This document shows, one piece after another, positions 44,645 through 55,213 of a stretch of DNA of 64,000 nt. The position numbers were made by a program, and so were the translations under genes. The stretch comes from Beduini massiliensis. Its GTDB lineage: Bacteria; Bacillota_I; Bacilli_A; Erysipelotrichales; Coprobacillaceae. Position 1 is the first letter of the stretch; every line of letters begins with the position of its first letter. The notes under the pieces were generated by a model. The model was not told the origin of the DNA, did not search any database, and saw only the letters and a program-made list of their open reading frames with translations. Location of the stretch: the NCBI RefSeq assembly GCF_000829905.1, contig NZ_CDPP01000006.1:62001-126000 (forward strand), given 5' to 3'.

Positions 44645-45006
44645 CTCTCTTTCCGATCTAATTTAATATATGCATTATTTCATAATGCGTCTGTGGAGAT
44701 AACCCTGTATCAATTTTCTCTTTTCAAAAATTCACTCTTCAAAATAAAAATTAAGAATAATTAAAAAAATCTATACTATATGGAACAAATGACAAGATTC
44801 AACTCGCCTTATTCTTAAACATGATTATTTAAAACTATTTCAAATTGACTTATATCATTTACAATACAACTTATGCCTTCTATTGCACTAACAACAATGA
44901 CAGAGAAAATAATACTTAATACTCTTTCTTATATAATTTATAGTTGATCAAATTATAGATATCATAAATATTTCAAAATTGTAAACATTAGATATTAAAA
45001 AGTATA
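44645..45006. other. intergenic region with promoter-like block of the first collagen gene
   Basis: Upstream of each collagen gene, on the minus strand, lie similar blocks: GCATATATTAAATTAGAT near 44662-44680 and GCGTATCTTATATTAGAC near 45975-45993. The first fits the sporulation sigma-E/K -10 pattern CATAnnnTA with an AC 16 bases upstream; the second is a weaker match. The rest of the region is featureless and AT-rich. Confidence 0.35.
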
Positions 45007-46017
<1,011 letters not shown>

Positions 46018-46047
46018 TTATCTTCATAAATAAGATTATCTTTAATA

Positions 46048-46088
46048 CAAAAAAACTCCAATCATTTGTCGAAACAAATAATTGGAAT
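46048..46088 (-). terminator. intrinsic terminator of the glycosyltransferase gene
   Basis: On the minus strand TTCCAATTATTTGT and ACAAATGATTGGAG pair around TTCG and run into TTTTTTT. Confidence 0.85.
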
Positions 46089-46091
46089 CCG

Positions 46092-47174
46092 CTATTCTTT
46101 GTTTTTTAATCTTCGCTCAAAGTATCGCTTATTCTGTAAATATGCTGGATTATCAGGTTTTGCTTGCCCAGCCAATTCATTATAGAAATTAGCAGTTTCA
46201 TAATCTCCCAACGTATCATAACACAAGCATATTTGAATACTAGGAATATAATCGTAACAATCTGGCAGTACAAAAGCACCTGAAGTATCATCACGTTTAC
46301 AAGACATCGCCACAGCATACCAATAAATAGCTTGTTCATAAGAACGCATCTCAAAGAAATATTTTCCTAAGTCACAGCAAACTTCCGCTCTTGGCAGATC
46401 ATAACGCATACTATTCAACAACCATGTAATAGCTTCTTGCATATTACCTAGCTGATAATAACAATATCCAAGGAACTGACAGGCAGAAATATTGTTTTCA
46501 ATCCATCCTTTTTTAGTATTTAAGAAATGTTTAAATTCTGTAATTGCTTCATCGTATTGTCGATGATAGTACAATTCTCTAGCATAATAAAAAATTTCTC
46601 TGGGAGTAAAAACAGCGCCTTCCTTTAACTTACTTCTAAATATTTGAAGATTACGTTTAGGATTCGATTGTTTTATTTTCTTATGACTAATAGCTACATC
46701 ACTATAGATTATTTTCCCTCTAGGTGAAATAGCTTCATGTACAAAACCACCCCAACGGAAATTATCACACCTTCTTAAAAGCCGTTCACGATAATACGTA
46801 AATGTAGGTTTACCCTCTTTATCAAAACCAGTGTTATACCTCATCATAACGACAGAAACATCTTCCGATAAGTTTTTTTTCAGTTCCAGCAATCCTTCTC
46901 TGTCTTTATCCAAAATTACATCATCTGCATCAAGCCACATACAGTAATCTTTTGTAGCCTTAGAAAAAGAATAATTTCTAGCTTTAGAAAAATCATTGCA
47001 CCATACAAAATCATAAATCTGATCTGTATATTTTTTCGCAATTTGTTTAGTATGATCCGTTGATCCCGTATCAACAACGATAATCTCATCCGCAATTTCT
47101 TGAATTGAACTTAAAGCACGATCCAATACATCTTCTTCATTCTTCACAATCATGCATACACTTATTGTTGTCAT
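46092..47174 (-). CDS. family-2 glycosyltransferase with TPR-like C-terminus
   Basis: A protein of about 360 residues. The GT-A domain carries SVCMIVKNEEDVLDRALSSI, IIVVDTGSTDHT and the DxD-like MWLDADDV, the set seen in SunS/sgtA-type enzymes that glycosylate peptides. From about residue 190 the sequence is helical and TPR-like (AITEFKHFLNTKKGW, AITWLLNSMRYDLPRAEVC, EQAIYWYAVAMSC). ATG 47174 is used because AGGTG precedes it. It lies beside two Thr-rich collagen-like genes, as sgtA lies beside bclA1 in Clostridioides difficile, so it may glycosylate them. Confidence 0.85.
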   Translation of the reverse strand: MTTISVCMIVKNEEDVLDRALSSIQEIADEIIVVDTGSTDHTKQIAKKYTDQIYDFVWCNDFSKARNYSFSKATKDYCMWLDADDVILDKDREGLLELKKNLSEDVSVVMMRYNTGFDKEGKPTFTYYRERLLRRCDNFRWGGFVHEAISPRGKIIYSDVAISHKKIKQSNPKRNLQIFRSKLKEGAVFTPREIFYYARELYYHRQYDEAITEFKHFLNTKKGWIENNISACQFLGYCYYQLGNMQEAITWLLNSMRYDLPRAEVCCDLGKYFFEMRSYEQAIYWYAVAMSCKRDDTSGAFVLPDCYDYIPSIQICLCYDTLGDYETANFYNELAGQAKPDNPAYLQNKRYFERRLKNKE

Positions 47175-47287
47175 TTTATTCACCTATATAACATATGCAG
47201 CAATCAGCAAAAGTGAAACTATTCCTCACTTAATTATTATTTGAATCCCATCATTTAGAAACTATTCGTTATTCCATGATCCCAATA

Positions 47288-47312
47288 CAAAAAGGTCTTG
47301 AAACCCAAGACC
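47288..47312 (-). terminator. intrinsic terminator of the NUDIX gene
   Basis: On the minus strand GGTCTTGGG and CAAGACC pair around a short loop and are followed by TTTTT. Confidence 0.8.
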
Positions 47313-47326
47313 CCATACTATATAGA

Positions 47327-47899
47327 TTATTGATTATTGTTTATATTTTTAGCAAATTGAATCAGTTTATTATACAAATATACATCATGGTTATCAAAGT
47401 ATTCATTTGTAAACTTATCAATAGACAGCCATTCCACACCCGTGTTTTCCCCCGGACATATTGATAAAGGCTCACCTTCATCACAGATTAGTATATAGGC
47501 AACAGATAAATGCAGATGTGCATTGACATATTGACCACGTCTAGTGTGACTAAATACCGGTAAAATATCCACAGAAGCAATTTTATCGGTAAGAGGCGTG
47601 ATATGCTGTACTCCCGTTTCCTCTCTTGCTTCTTTAATCGCCACACCAAGTAAATCAGCATCCCCATCAGCATGACCGCCTGTCCATGCCCAAGCATTTC
47701 TGATATTGTGATGAATCAACAATACTTTATCCAATGTTGGATTCATAATAAAGCCTGAACTCGTAATATGAGCGATTTCATTATCACGCAAAAGAACATT
47801 GTCTCGATAAGTCTCAATGTAGTTTTGTATAATACGATAATCTGTTTCCTCTTGCTCATTGCTAGGTTTGAAATTACTTATTAAATCCATATAATTCAT
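47327..47899 (-). CDS. NUDIX hydrolase
   Basis: A 190-residue protein. TGGHADGDADLLGVAIKEAR followed by EETGVQ is the Nudix box (G-x5-E-x7-REUxEExGU, with D in place of the first Glu). Such enzymes cleave nucleoside diphosphates linked to another group. An N-terminal helical segment of about 45 residues precedes the domain (YRIIQNYIETYRDN), as in phosphohydrolases of the DR1025/YjhB type. It lies between the pilus operon and the glycosyltransferase gene. The substrate is unknown. Confidence 0.9.
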   Translation of the reverse strand: MNYMDLISNFKPSNEQEETDYRIIQNYIETYRDNVLLRDNEIAHITSSGFIMNPTLDKVLLIHHNIRNAWAWTGGHADGDADLLGVAIKEAREETGVQHITPLTDKIASVDILPVFSHTRRGQYVNAHLHLSVAYILICDEGEPLSICPGENTGVEWLSIDKFTNEYFDNHDVYLYNKLIQFAKNINNNQ

Positions 47900-47927
47900 T
47901 TTATTTACTCCTTAAATAGTGAAAAGT

Positions 47928-48410
47928 CTAAAACAGATTCGTACCCTTATATACTAAAAATTGATATGCAGACAAAAGATTTCCGCTATTTCCAGATTGA
48001 GATGTCTTATTGACATATACTTCCCCATCATTATAGCAAACATATTGTCCCTCTAAAACAAATTCAAAATAATATAATTGTCGATTCTTAACCTCGATGA
48101 AAAAAGTTTCCGGATCAACTTGCCCGATTAATTCGGCATCTTTTAAGATTTCATCTTTCTTCAAGTTAACCAAATCTTGCAGTGACTGCCCCGTATCTGT
48201 CGCTGTTTTTCGCAAATCAGCAATCTTTGTTTCTGTACTGATCAAGACTACCTTGCCTTGTGCAATCAATTCCTCCTCTTTAGCATCTTTAACAAACCAA
48301 CTTAAATTAGGTGCAACAGCAGCAGCTAAGATAACAATAATAGCGATTACAACAATTAATTCAATCAAAGAAAACCCATCTTTATTTTTATAAAAATTGA
48401 TTAAACTCAT
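47928..48410 (-). CDS. type IV pilin-like protein (last gene of the pilus operon)
   Basis: A 160-residue prepilin. The leader KNKDG is followed by FSLIELIVVIAIIVILAAAV, the class-I prepilin signal with Glu5 for subunit docking; cleavage is expected after Gly. The C-terminal domain is small and polar (QLYYFEFVLEGQYVCYNDG) and contains a single Cys. Its start overlaps the end of pilT by 23 bases. It may be a second major pilin or a minor pilin. Confidence 0.9.
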   Translation of the reverse strand: MSLINFYKNKDGFSLIELIVVIAIIVILAAAVAPNLSWFVKDAKEEELIAQGKVVLISTETKIADLRKTATDTGQSLQDLVNLKKDEILKDAELIGQVDPETFFIEVKNRQLYYFEFVLEGQYVCYNDGEVYVNKTSQSGNSGNLLSAYQFLVYKGTNLF

Positions 48411-49437
48411 TAAGGTCTTTTACAACTTTCTGAGCATCTTGAAGCAATATTTTTCTTTCTCTCACTAATTGTGCCAAAGAGAAATTTAAAGATTGCATCC
48501 CGACACTTTTACCTGTTTGTATAACGGAATCAATTTGATGGATTTCTTTTTTACGAATAAGATTCTTGATTGCATCTGTTCCGATCATGATTTCAAATCC
48601 GGCAATACGACCTGTACCATCTGCTTTTGGTAATAATGTCTGTGTGATTACTGCATTAATTACTCCGGATAACTGCATACGAATCTGCTCCTGTTTTTCT
48701 GATGGAAACACATCAATAATACGATCAATTGTTTTCGCTGCTCCAATTGTATGCAGTGTTGAAAACACCAAATGTCCGGTTTCAGCCAATGTAATCGCAG
48801 CACTCATGGTTTCATAATCGCGCATTTCTCCTACCAGTATTACATCCGGATCTTCACGCATAGCCGAACGAAGTGCTTCGTCAAAACCGCTGACATCGGC
48901 TCCGATTTCTCTTTGATGAATGAGTGCCTGCTTTTGCTTATATACATATTCCACAGGATCTTCAACCGTCAGAATATGACAGTTGCGACGTTCATTAATA
49001 TAATCAATAATTGCCGCTAAAGATGTAGATTTTCCACTTCCGGTTGGACCCGTAATCAATACCAGCCCATTAGGTGCCATGGCTAATTCTTTCAAGATAG
49101 GCGGAAGATTTAATTGCTCAATAGATAGAATCTCTTCATTAATCACACGAATAGCTGCACACACTTTGTATTGCTGACGAAATATATTTACACGATAACG
49201 CATGTTTTGATCGTCAACATAGACAAAATCTAAGTCTCTTCGATGATCAAAAGCTTCGATTAAATATTCCGGTATGATGGATTCTATCATTGAATGTGAT
49301 AACGAGGCATCCATCGGTTCAAAATAATCAAACAAATTTCCATCTTTTCTAAGCTTAATATTTTCACCCTCACTAATATGAACATCCGAACATTTCTGTT
49401 GTCGCGCATAAGCTAAAATTTCATTTATTTTACTCAT
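48388..49437 (-). CDS. pilT: type IV pilus retraction ATPase PilT
   Basis: A 349-residue hexameric secretion ATPase that drives pilus retraction. GPTGSGKSTSLAAIIDY (about residue 130) is Walker A, EDPVEYVYKQKQALIHQREIG is the Asp-box region (in short pieces EDPVEYV and HQREIG), VGEMRD is the Walker-B region, and LSTLHT-like FSTLHTIGA holds the His box. The shorter length and AIRVINEE N-terminus fit PilT, not PilB. It lies directly after pilB. Its presence indicates retractile, twitching-type pili. Confidence 0.95.
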   Translation of the reverse strand: MSKINEILAYARQQKCSDVHISEGENIKLRKDGNLFDYFEPMDASLSHSMIESIIPEYLIEAFDHRRDLDFVYVDDQNMRYRVNIFRQQYKVCAAIRVINEEILSIEQLNLPPILKELAMAPNGLVLITGPTGSGKSTSLAAIIDYINERRNCHILTVEDPVEYVYKQKQALIHQREIGADVSGFDEALRSAMREDPDVILVGEMRDYETMSAAITLAETGHLVFSTLHTIGAAKTIDRIIDVFPSEKQEQIRMQLSGVINAVITQTLLPKADGTGRIAGFEIMIGTDAIKNLIRKKEIHQIDSVIQTGKSVGMQSLNFSLAQLVRERKILLQDAQKVVKDLNEFNQFL

Positions 49438-49454
49438 TATACTTCTTCCTCCTA

Positions 49455-51128
49455 TTATAGGTAGACGACAACTTTCTGTAATTCCTCCACTGTCGTTTGC
49501 CCAGCTTTCACTAACTCCAATGCTCCATCTCCTAATGAAACAAGATGTTGACTATCTTTTATATAAGCATAGATATCATCAATATCCGCATGAGCTGAAA
49601 CCATTTTACGTACTTGACTGTCTATAATTATGATTTCATGTATCGCCATACGTCCTTTATATCCTGTATTATTGCAGTTTGGACATCCCTTTCCATGATA
49701 GACATAGTCAATGTCCTCTCCTACCGCCACTTTATCAGCAGCACTGGCTGGAACTTTTTCTTTGCAATGCGGACAAATCGTACGAACTAAACGTTGTGCA
49801 ACAACACCCACTAAAGAGTTTGCCACCATATAAGGTTCTACTCCCATATCTTCCAAACGTACAATGGCGCTGACCGCATCATTGGTATGCAGGGTCGAAA
49901 AGACTAAATGTCCTGTAATAGAAGCTCTGACTGAAATAGCGGCTGTTTCTGCATCACGTGTTTCCCCAACCATGATGACATCAGGGTCCTGTCTTAATAA
50001 AGCTCTCAATCCACTTTCAAAAGTCAAACCAGCCATATTGTTTACCTGCATTTGGTTAACACGATCAATGCGTTTTTCAACTGGATCTTCAATGGTAGAG
50101 ATATTGATTTGACGCTTTGACAATTCCTCTAAAATCATATAAAGCGTTGTTGTTTTCCCACTTCCTGTAGGTCCTGTTACATAAATAATCCCATGAGGCA
50201 TATTAATCATTTTACACATCTTTTTGTAATTTTCAGGTGTCATTCCAAACGTATTCTGCTGTACAATTTTTGCGTTCATATTTAAAAATCGCAGTACTAC
50301 CTTTTCTCCGAAAATTGTAGGAATAATTGAAACACGAGCATTAATTTCTATGCCATCAATCACCCCCACAAAATGTCCATCCTGCGGTATGCGTTTTTCT
50401 GCAATATCCAAATTGGATAAAATTTTAATACGAACCACTAATGAATCAAGTAAACTTTTATTTAACTTTAAAAAATCAACAATCATCCCGTCAATACGCA
50501 TACGAACTAGGATTTCATCCTCAAACGGTTCTATATGAATATCACTGGCATTATTCGTATATCCACGACTAACCAATGAGTTAAACAATTTAACTACCGG
50601 TGTATCATCTTCATTCGCATCAAACAAATCTAAAATATCATCATTTACCTTTTGCACATTACTATTCACCTGACTGGCTACTTTGCGTGTTTCAAGTTCT
50701 TGGTAATAATAGTGGATGGCGTTATTTACTTCACTTTTGGTTGCAAGTGCAACTTTAATATTCAACCCTGTTACTAAACGCACATCTTCTATTCCATAGA
50801 AATTCAACGGGTCATTAGTAACTACCATTAAATTTCCTGTTTCATCTAGTCCGTAGGCAAAGATATTGTATTTCTTAGCAACCGGTTCAGGTATCTTTTC
50901 CACAGCTTCCATACTAACATCAATTGTTCCTAAAGAAATAATCGGTTCAGCCAGTTTATCGGATAAAGCCTGTAAGGTTTGTTCTTCAGTAATGAACCCC
51001 AAACGAACAAGATGCTCCCCTAAACGCATTGAACGGTCTTCTTTTTGTGCATTTAAAGCAATATTTAATTGTTCATCATCTATATAGCCATATTCTTTTA
51101 ATACTTCACCGATAGGTATATTTTTCAT
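49455..51128 (-). CDS. pilB: type IV pilus extension ATPase PilB
   Basis: A 557-residue assembly ATPase. An N-terminal MshEN-type domain (residues 1-140: LGEHLVRLGFITEEQTLQAL), the region RIDGMIVDFL, Walker A GPTGSGKT at 319-326, Walker B QDPDVIMVGETRD, and the zinc site CPHC and CPNC near 455-480 are in the normal order. MshEN domains in other bacteria can bind c-di-GMP, but the key residues cannot be judged by eye. It lies between the CBM-bearing pilin and pilT. Confidence 0.96.
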   Translation of the reverse strand: MKNIPIGEVLKEYGYIDDEQLNIALNAQKEDRSMRLGEHLVRLGFITEEQTLQALSDKLAEPIISLGTIDVSMEAVEKIPEPVAKKYNIFAYGLDETGNLMVVTNDPLNFYGIEDVRLVTGLNIKVALATKSEVNNAIHYYYQELETRKVASQVNSNVQKVNDDILDLFDANEDDTPVVKLFNSLVSRGYTNNASDIHIEPFEDEILVRMRIDGMIVDFLKLNKSLLDSLVVRIKILSNLDIAEKRIPQDGHFVGVIDGIEINARVSIIPTIFGEKVVLRFLNMNAKIVQQNTFGMTPENYKKMCKMINMPHGIIYVTGPTGSGKTTTLYMILEELSKRQINISTIEDPVEKRIDRVNQMQVNNMAGLTFESGLRALLRQDPDVIMVGETRDAETAAISVRASITGHLVFSTLHTNDAVSAIVRLEDMGVEPYMVANSLVGVVAQRLVRTICPHCKEKVPASAADKVAVGEDIDYVYHGKGCPNCNNTGYKGRMAIHEIIIIDSQVRKMVSAHADIDDIYAYIKDSQHLVSLGDGALELVKAGQTTVEELQKVVVYL

Positions 51129-51146
51129 AACCGATTCTCCTTTATT

Positions 51147-52529
51147 TTAGTTTCCTACACTCTTCCAATATTGCTGTGCATTATAAATATCATTTTTTGG
51201 ATCTGTTTTATCTTTAATTTTTTGCTGTGCCTTAATATAGAAAGCACCACCACTATAATAATAAACAACGTCCTCTTTTTCATAACCACTTAAATCATCA
51301 AATCGAATCTGCAGATGTTTCCATTCATATTTATCGCTGTTTTGCGGATCTTCTTTTGTACTTCCTGAAATACAGATATAGTAATCTGCCAAATCATCGT
51401 CCCCATCATACCCATTTGCGTAGATCTTAACGATCTCCTCTTTTTGGTAACTTTGTCCTTTTTGATACTCTTTTATATTCGTTGCACCATCTAATTCATT
51501 ACGAACCGTCTGAACTTTGATCTGATAAGAATTTGTATAGACCGTTCCTTTGAGGATTTCTTCTATCGTCTTATCCGCCGTGTCCTTTAATAGTTCCCAA
51601 TGACCACTGTTCGGATCTGTTGGAATCGGATTATATCCGGTTTGAATTATATCTACTTTACAGCGATAATAGTTTTCTTCAAAAATGATAATATCCCCTC
51701 TTTGATAACCACTTTTCGTATCAAAATAAGCATCTATTTTCTTCCAAGTACTATTCTGCTGATCAGGTGGCTGAGTCGTAGATGAGTATTCCACCATGCA
51801 ATACCACCAATACCCATTATAGAACACCATATCTCCGCGACGATATAGGAAATTTTCTATCCATAACTGAGTATTATTATAATTATTCAAGAATGCAATC
51901 TGATCCGCCACTGTTCCTGTTGCTTTCAATGGTTTTTCATCGACCACGGTTTGTACCGCTTTTCTTATATAATAAATACGAACATTTTGACTGGAAAGGG
52001 CATAAGACACATTTAATCCGTCGAATGGTAAATAATCACTTTCTTTTTCCGATCTTAATGTCAAATTGGAAAACCTTAAGGTATTTTGCACTTTATATTC
52101 TTCTTTTTCATTCTTTATAAAAGAATACTGGATGTCAAACTGATCGCTATTCACAAAATCTGATAGCCTCATCTCCAACTGATTGCCATAATAAAATGCA
52201 CTTGAAAAAACTTTATACTCCTTCATCACATTTCCCGCATCATCGTTTTGCACTAAAGTGCCATCAACGATATCCAGATAACACCAATTATCGCCCTCGG
52301 GTTTAGTAGGCGCAATCCGTATATCACTGGCATATTCCAGTTCACCATTAACATAGCGACTAATCTCATCTAACGCTCGCTTACTGACATCTTCTTGCGC
52401 AGAGTCTCCAAATAAATCAAAAGAAGAGAGAATGATAGATCCAGCTAATGCCATAACGATTGAAACAATCAATAACACAACTACGATTTCAACTAAAGTA
52501 AAACCTTTATGACCTAATTTTCGTTTCAT
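51147..52529 (-). CDS. minor prepilin with four CBM5/12-like carbohydrate-binding repeats
   Basis: A 460-residue prepilin. KGFTLVEIVVVLLIVSIVMA is the class-I prepilin signal. The region to about 190 is a PilW/ComGF-like pseudopilin domain. Then come four modules, each with the pattern W/Y..Y..GD.V.Y.G..Y.C.......P......W, as in chitin-binding type-3 (CBM5/12) domains: about 223-264 (YRRGDMVFYNGYWWYC), 272-313 (YQRGDIIIFEENYYRC), 354-406 (YQKEEIVKIY to EWKHL) and 413-457 (YEKEDVVYYYSGGAFY). The second pair has drifted. A pilus tip that grips glycans is inferred. Confidence 0.85.
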   Translation of the reverse strand: MKRKLGHKGFTLVEIVVVLLIVSIVMALAGSIILSSFDLFGDSAQEDVSKRALDEISRYVNGELEYASDIRIAPTKPEGDNWCYLDIVDGTLVQNDDAGNVMKEYKVFSSAFYYGNQLEMRLSDFVNSDQFDIQYSFIKNEKEEYKVQNTLRFSNLTLRSEKESDYLPFDGLNVSYALSSQNVRIYYIRKAVQTVVDEKPLKATGTVADQIAFLNNYNNTQLWIENFLYRRGDMVFYNGYWWYCMVEYSSTTQPPDQQNSTWKKIDAYFDTKSGYQRGDIIIFEENYYRCKVDIIQTGYNPIPTDPNSGHWELLKDTADKTIEEILKGTVYTNSYQIKVQTVRNELDGATNIKEYQKGQSYQKEEIVKIYANGYDGDDDLADYYICISGSTKEDPQNSDKYEWKHLQIRFDDLSGYEKEDVVYYYSGGAFYIKAQQKIKDKTDPKNDIYNAQQYWKSVGN

Positions 52530-52547
52530 TCATTCTCCCTCCTTTAA

Positions 52548-53519
52548 TTATTTAATTTTAGCCCATTTGGTTGGGTTTAAGAATTCTAAATATAATTCAC
52601 TGGCATCTGTCTTTAGATAATTTGATACTGCAATATAAGAATCCTTATCCATATTACCAGAAGGAAATCTCTTATAATACCATGCTTTTTCGGCTTGATT
52701 ATAGACAAGCGAGGTTCGCCATTGATAAGTATTCGCATTGGTAGAAGATGTCGCGGCATAATAAATCACATATTCAGCGATTTCTTGAGATGTAATTTCT
52801 CCATTCTTAGCCCTAATTTTTGCACATAATTCATCTGGATTCGCAATATAGGCATGTATATAATACTGCTTATCTCCTAAGCGCATATTTGCTTCATGCG
52901 AAGTGGCAATAGGGGGTTTATGATCATTATCAAAAATAGTGTTACATCGGTCTATCACTTCTTTTTCTAAAGTAGGATAAAATCCATTATCCTGATATCT
53001 CAGAAAATATACAATATTCAATAAATCGTTACTATAAGACCCATAATAATTATTTGTGACTGGTTCAACACCTTTCTGGGCTAACAGTTGATTATAATAA
53101 TTTATACGATCGTTTTGTGTAGCCAACATCGCTTGCTGAATCAATAGCTCTGTCCAGTCTTTGATAACAGAATCAATATTACTTTTTTCTTCCACCTCGC
53201 CATAGCCGATCTTTTTTAAATTTAATGTTCCCACCGTATCCACTTCACTTGAAGCCGTTACCAGTGTTCCCTCTATTTCAATCTCTTTTCCATTCGCTTT
53301 AATCATAATAGTCGTATCATTTTGTGTTAACTGCGAACCGTTGTTTTCTTTTCCATTAAGAGCCGATAACTGATCGTTCACATTTTGCGTATAAACCTTT
53401 GAATCAATCATCATTTTTGCCACCGTTGTAAACCCGGAATAAAGCACTGCGGCACCAATGGAAATAATAGCGGTCGCAATGACTACTTCAATTAAAGTCA
53501 TTCCCTTTCTATTTAACAT
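52548..53519 (-). CDS. minor prepilin (PilV-like)
   Basis: A protein of about 323 residues. NRKGMTLIEVVIATAIISIG is a class-I prepilin leader with Glu5. The remaining 290 residues form a large polar domain rich in Asn, Tyr and Asp with no known motif (NNYYGSYSNDLLNIVYFLRY, IAEYVIYYAATSSTNA). ATG 53519 is preferred to a start five codons upstream because GGTGG precedes it. The start overlaps the end of the PilX-like gene by 11 bases. It probably joins the tip complex with the CBM-bearing pilin. Confidence 0.85.
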   Translation of the reverse strand: MLNRKGMTLIEVVIATAIISIGAAVLYSGFTTVAKMMIDSKVYTQNVNDQLSALNGKENNGSQLTQNDTTIMIKANGKEIEIEGTLVTASSEVDTVGTLNLKKIGYGEVEEKSNIDSVIKDWTELLIQQAMLATQNDRINYYNQLLAQKGVEPVTNNYYGSYSNDLLNIVYFLRYQDNGFYPTLEKEVIDRCNTIFDNDHKPPIATSHEANMRLGDKQYYIHAYIANPDELCAKIRAKNGEITSQEIAEYVIYYAATSSTNANTYQWRTSLVYNQAEKAWYYKRFPSGNMDKDSYIAVSNYLKTDASELYLEFLNPTKWAKIK

Positions 53520-53964
53520 ACTCTTCACCACCATAATAATCTAATTTCCAGTTTCCGCCATCATCATAGAGATAAGCAGACATCGATGCAGTTTGATTAT
53601 TGTATTTTGTACTTACTCCTACAACTAAATAGGTGACTGTTTGATCCTCGGCGCTCGTTTTAAGCGTAATATAAGCTTCTTCTACCGTTCCCATATTCTC
53701 GGGTAACGTAATCTCTAAAGTAAGACTGTCATCTGTTTTTTCAGGGATCAAAGTTTTATCATAATCTCCGGTTTCTAAAGCATAAACAACACTGTCTATT
53801 GCTGAGCGTGCAGACAACTCTGCCTGAGTACGGCTGGCATTTTTAATCGATGTATTGTAATTCTTTTGTACAATCATAAGTCCCGCAGCAATGATGATTG
53901 TAATGACCATGATTACAACTATTGCCCAGACTAAAGCCGAACCACGTTCATTTTTCTTCATCAT
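53509..53964 (-). CDS. minor pilin-like protein (PilX-like)
   Basis: A protein of about 151 residues with a PilX-type N-terminus: short basic leader KKNERGSALVWAIVVIMVI. There is no Glu5 in the usual position, which is typical of the PilX/GspK class. A soluble beta-rich domain follows (SARSAIDSVVYALETGDYD, AYITLKTSAEDQTVTYLVVG). ATG 53964 or 53961 has GGGTGGA before it. It lies between pilO-like and pilV-like genes, the normal place for a tip-complex component. Confidence 0.75.
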   Translation of the reverse strand: MMKKNERGSALVWAIVVIMVITIIIAAGLMIVQKNYNTSIKNASRTQAELSARSAIDSVVYALETGDYDKTLIPEKTDDSLTLEITLPENMGTVEEAYITLKTSAEDQTVTYLVVGVSTKYNNQTASMSAYLYDDGGNWKLDYYGGEEYVK

Positions 53965-53981
53965 TCCACCCACTTTCTTTT

Positions 53982-54605
53982 TTATATCAAATATAAGATA
54001 AATGTTAAAGTAAACTCATATTGTCCCTTGACTGTCGTACTTGGAGCAGCAACTAAAGTAGCCAGCTGCATTCCTTTATCGGCATTCATATCCTCAATAT
54101 ACGCATATACATTTTCAGGTAACCCTCGTACACGCTGTGTCACTTCGTAACAAGGCATCACTTTAGAAGCAAACATTTCTTCTATTGTCTGATCCTCTGT
54201 TTTTGTTTCGGTCTTAGTGTCTTCCTCTTTCGTTTCACCAAACGGTTTAATAGTATCCGTAACTGAGAATTTAATTGATAAATCCAATGGCAATAAAGCA
54301 TAATTCACGGTTTTCTTTGTATAAAGGTCATCTACATCCTCACTGTTAAAAGTGGTTTTATAAAAACGTTCACTTAGTTCAGCGTATTTGTTAGCGGCAT
54401 TCTTCATATCCTCATCTAAAGTACTATAATCCATCTGACTGCTCTCTAAAGTTTGATAAGTACCTTTAAGCGTATCGTATTCATTTTTAAGAATTCTTTG
54501 CCTAGTTAATGAAGGTTGGATCAAAAACATCCATCCCCCTACACAAATTAACAATAACAATAAAATGTACAGAAGCGTTTTTTCTCTATGTGTCAATGTT
54601 TTCAT
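53982..54605 (-). CDS. PilO-like pilus assembly protein
   Basis: A protein of about 207 residues with one N-terminal membrane helix (LLYILLLLLICVGGWMFLI) followed by a coiled coil (residues 30-80: LKNEYDTLKGTYQTLESS) and a small C-terminal ferredoxin-like domain (VRGLPENVYAYIEDM, GQYEFTLTFILYL). This is the PilO plan. It connects the inner-membrane platform with the cytoplasmic PilM ring. ATG 54605 is preferred because it places the membrane helix correctly. It overlaps nothing and follows pilN by one base. Confidence 0.75.
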   Translation of the reverse strand: MKTLTHREKTLLYILLLLLICVGGWMFLIQPSLTRQRILKNEYDTLKGTYQTLESSQMDYSTLDEDMKNAANKYAELSERFYKTTFNSEDVDDLYTKKTVNYALLPLDLSIKFSVTDTIKPFGETKEEDTKTETKTEDQTIEEMFASKVMPCYEVTQRVRGLPENVYAYIEDMNADKGMQLATLVAAPSTTVKGQYEFTLTFILYLI

Positions 54606-54606
54606 C

Positions 54607-55212
54607 TTAATTTGCCTCCAATACACAGGTAATCTTCATATTATATTTTAATTCTAATGTTTCTTTTTCAGTTGTCACTGTTGTCGTTTCATTACCGGTA
54701 TACCCTGCATGACTGACAGAACTAAAATAATGCAATGATTTCAAAGTTCTAACCACATTTTCCCCTTTAGTTACATCCGTTGTTTCAATATAAATATCCA
54801 CTGTTGCTGTTTCATAATTATACACCATTGTTTTAATCGTACTATTTGATGAACAGGCAGAATCAATGGCTACTAAAAGATATTTATCTAAAGTCGGATA
54901 ACTATCAAGATTTGTTGTGATCTCTTCTAAATTTTTATTGTTTTTATCAATCTGCACATACAGGTTATATTCTTCCTGACGATTGGTAAGTGCCAATTTT
55001 GTCTGTAAATCCGTAATATTATTTTGCATATCCAAAACATTCTGTTGTTTTTTATGTATGTCTGCATTCAAATAAATAAATCCTCCGATAAATACCACAA
55101 TAATACACACTATAGGAATAATGTGCTTAATCACTGCACGATGTTTACTATAGAAAGATTCTTTATAATTATAGGGGACCAATAAGTCGATATCTTTATT
55201 ACTGTTAAACAT
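54607..55212 (-). CDS. PilN-like pilus assembly protein
   Basis: A 201-residue protein. The cytoplasmic tail DIDLLVPYNYKESFY at the N-terminus matches the PilN signature (INLLP) that binds PilM. A membrane helix (IIPIVCIIVVFIGGFIYL), a coiled coil (about 55-95) and a C-terminal ferredoxin-like domain follow (VDIYIETTDVTKGENVVRTL). It begins one base after pilM ends and precedes the PilO-like gene, the invariant order of this subassembly. Confidence 0.8.
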   Translation of the reverse strand: MFNSNKDIDLLVPYNYKESFYSKHRAVIKHIIPIVCIIVVFIGGFIYLNADIHKKQQNVLDMQNNITDLQTKLALTNRQEEYNLYVQIDKNNKNLEEITTNLDSYPTLDKYLLVAIDSACSSNSTIKTMVYNYETATVDIYIETTDVTKGENVVRTLKSLHYFSSVSHAGYTGNETTTVTTEKETLELKYNMKITCVLEAN

Positions 55213-55213
55213 C

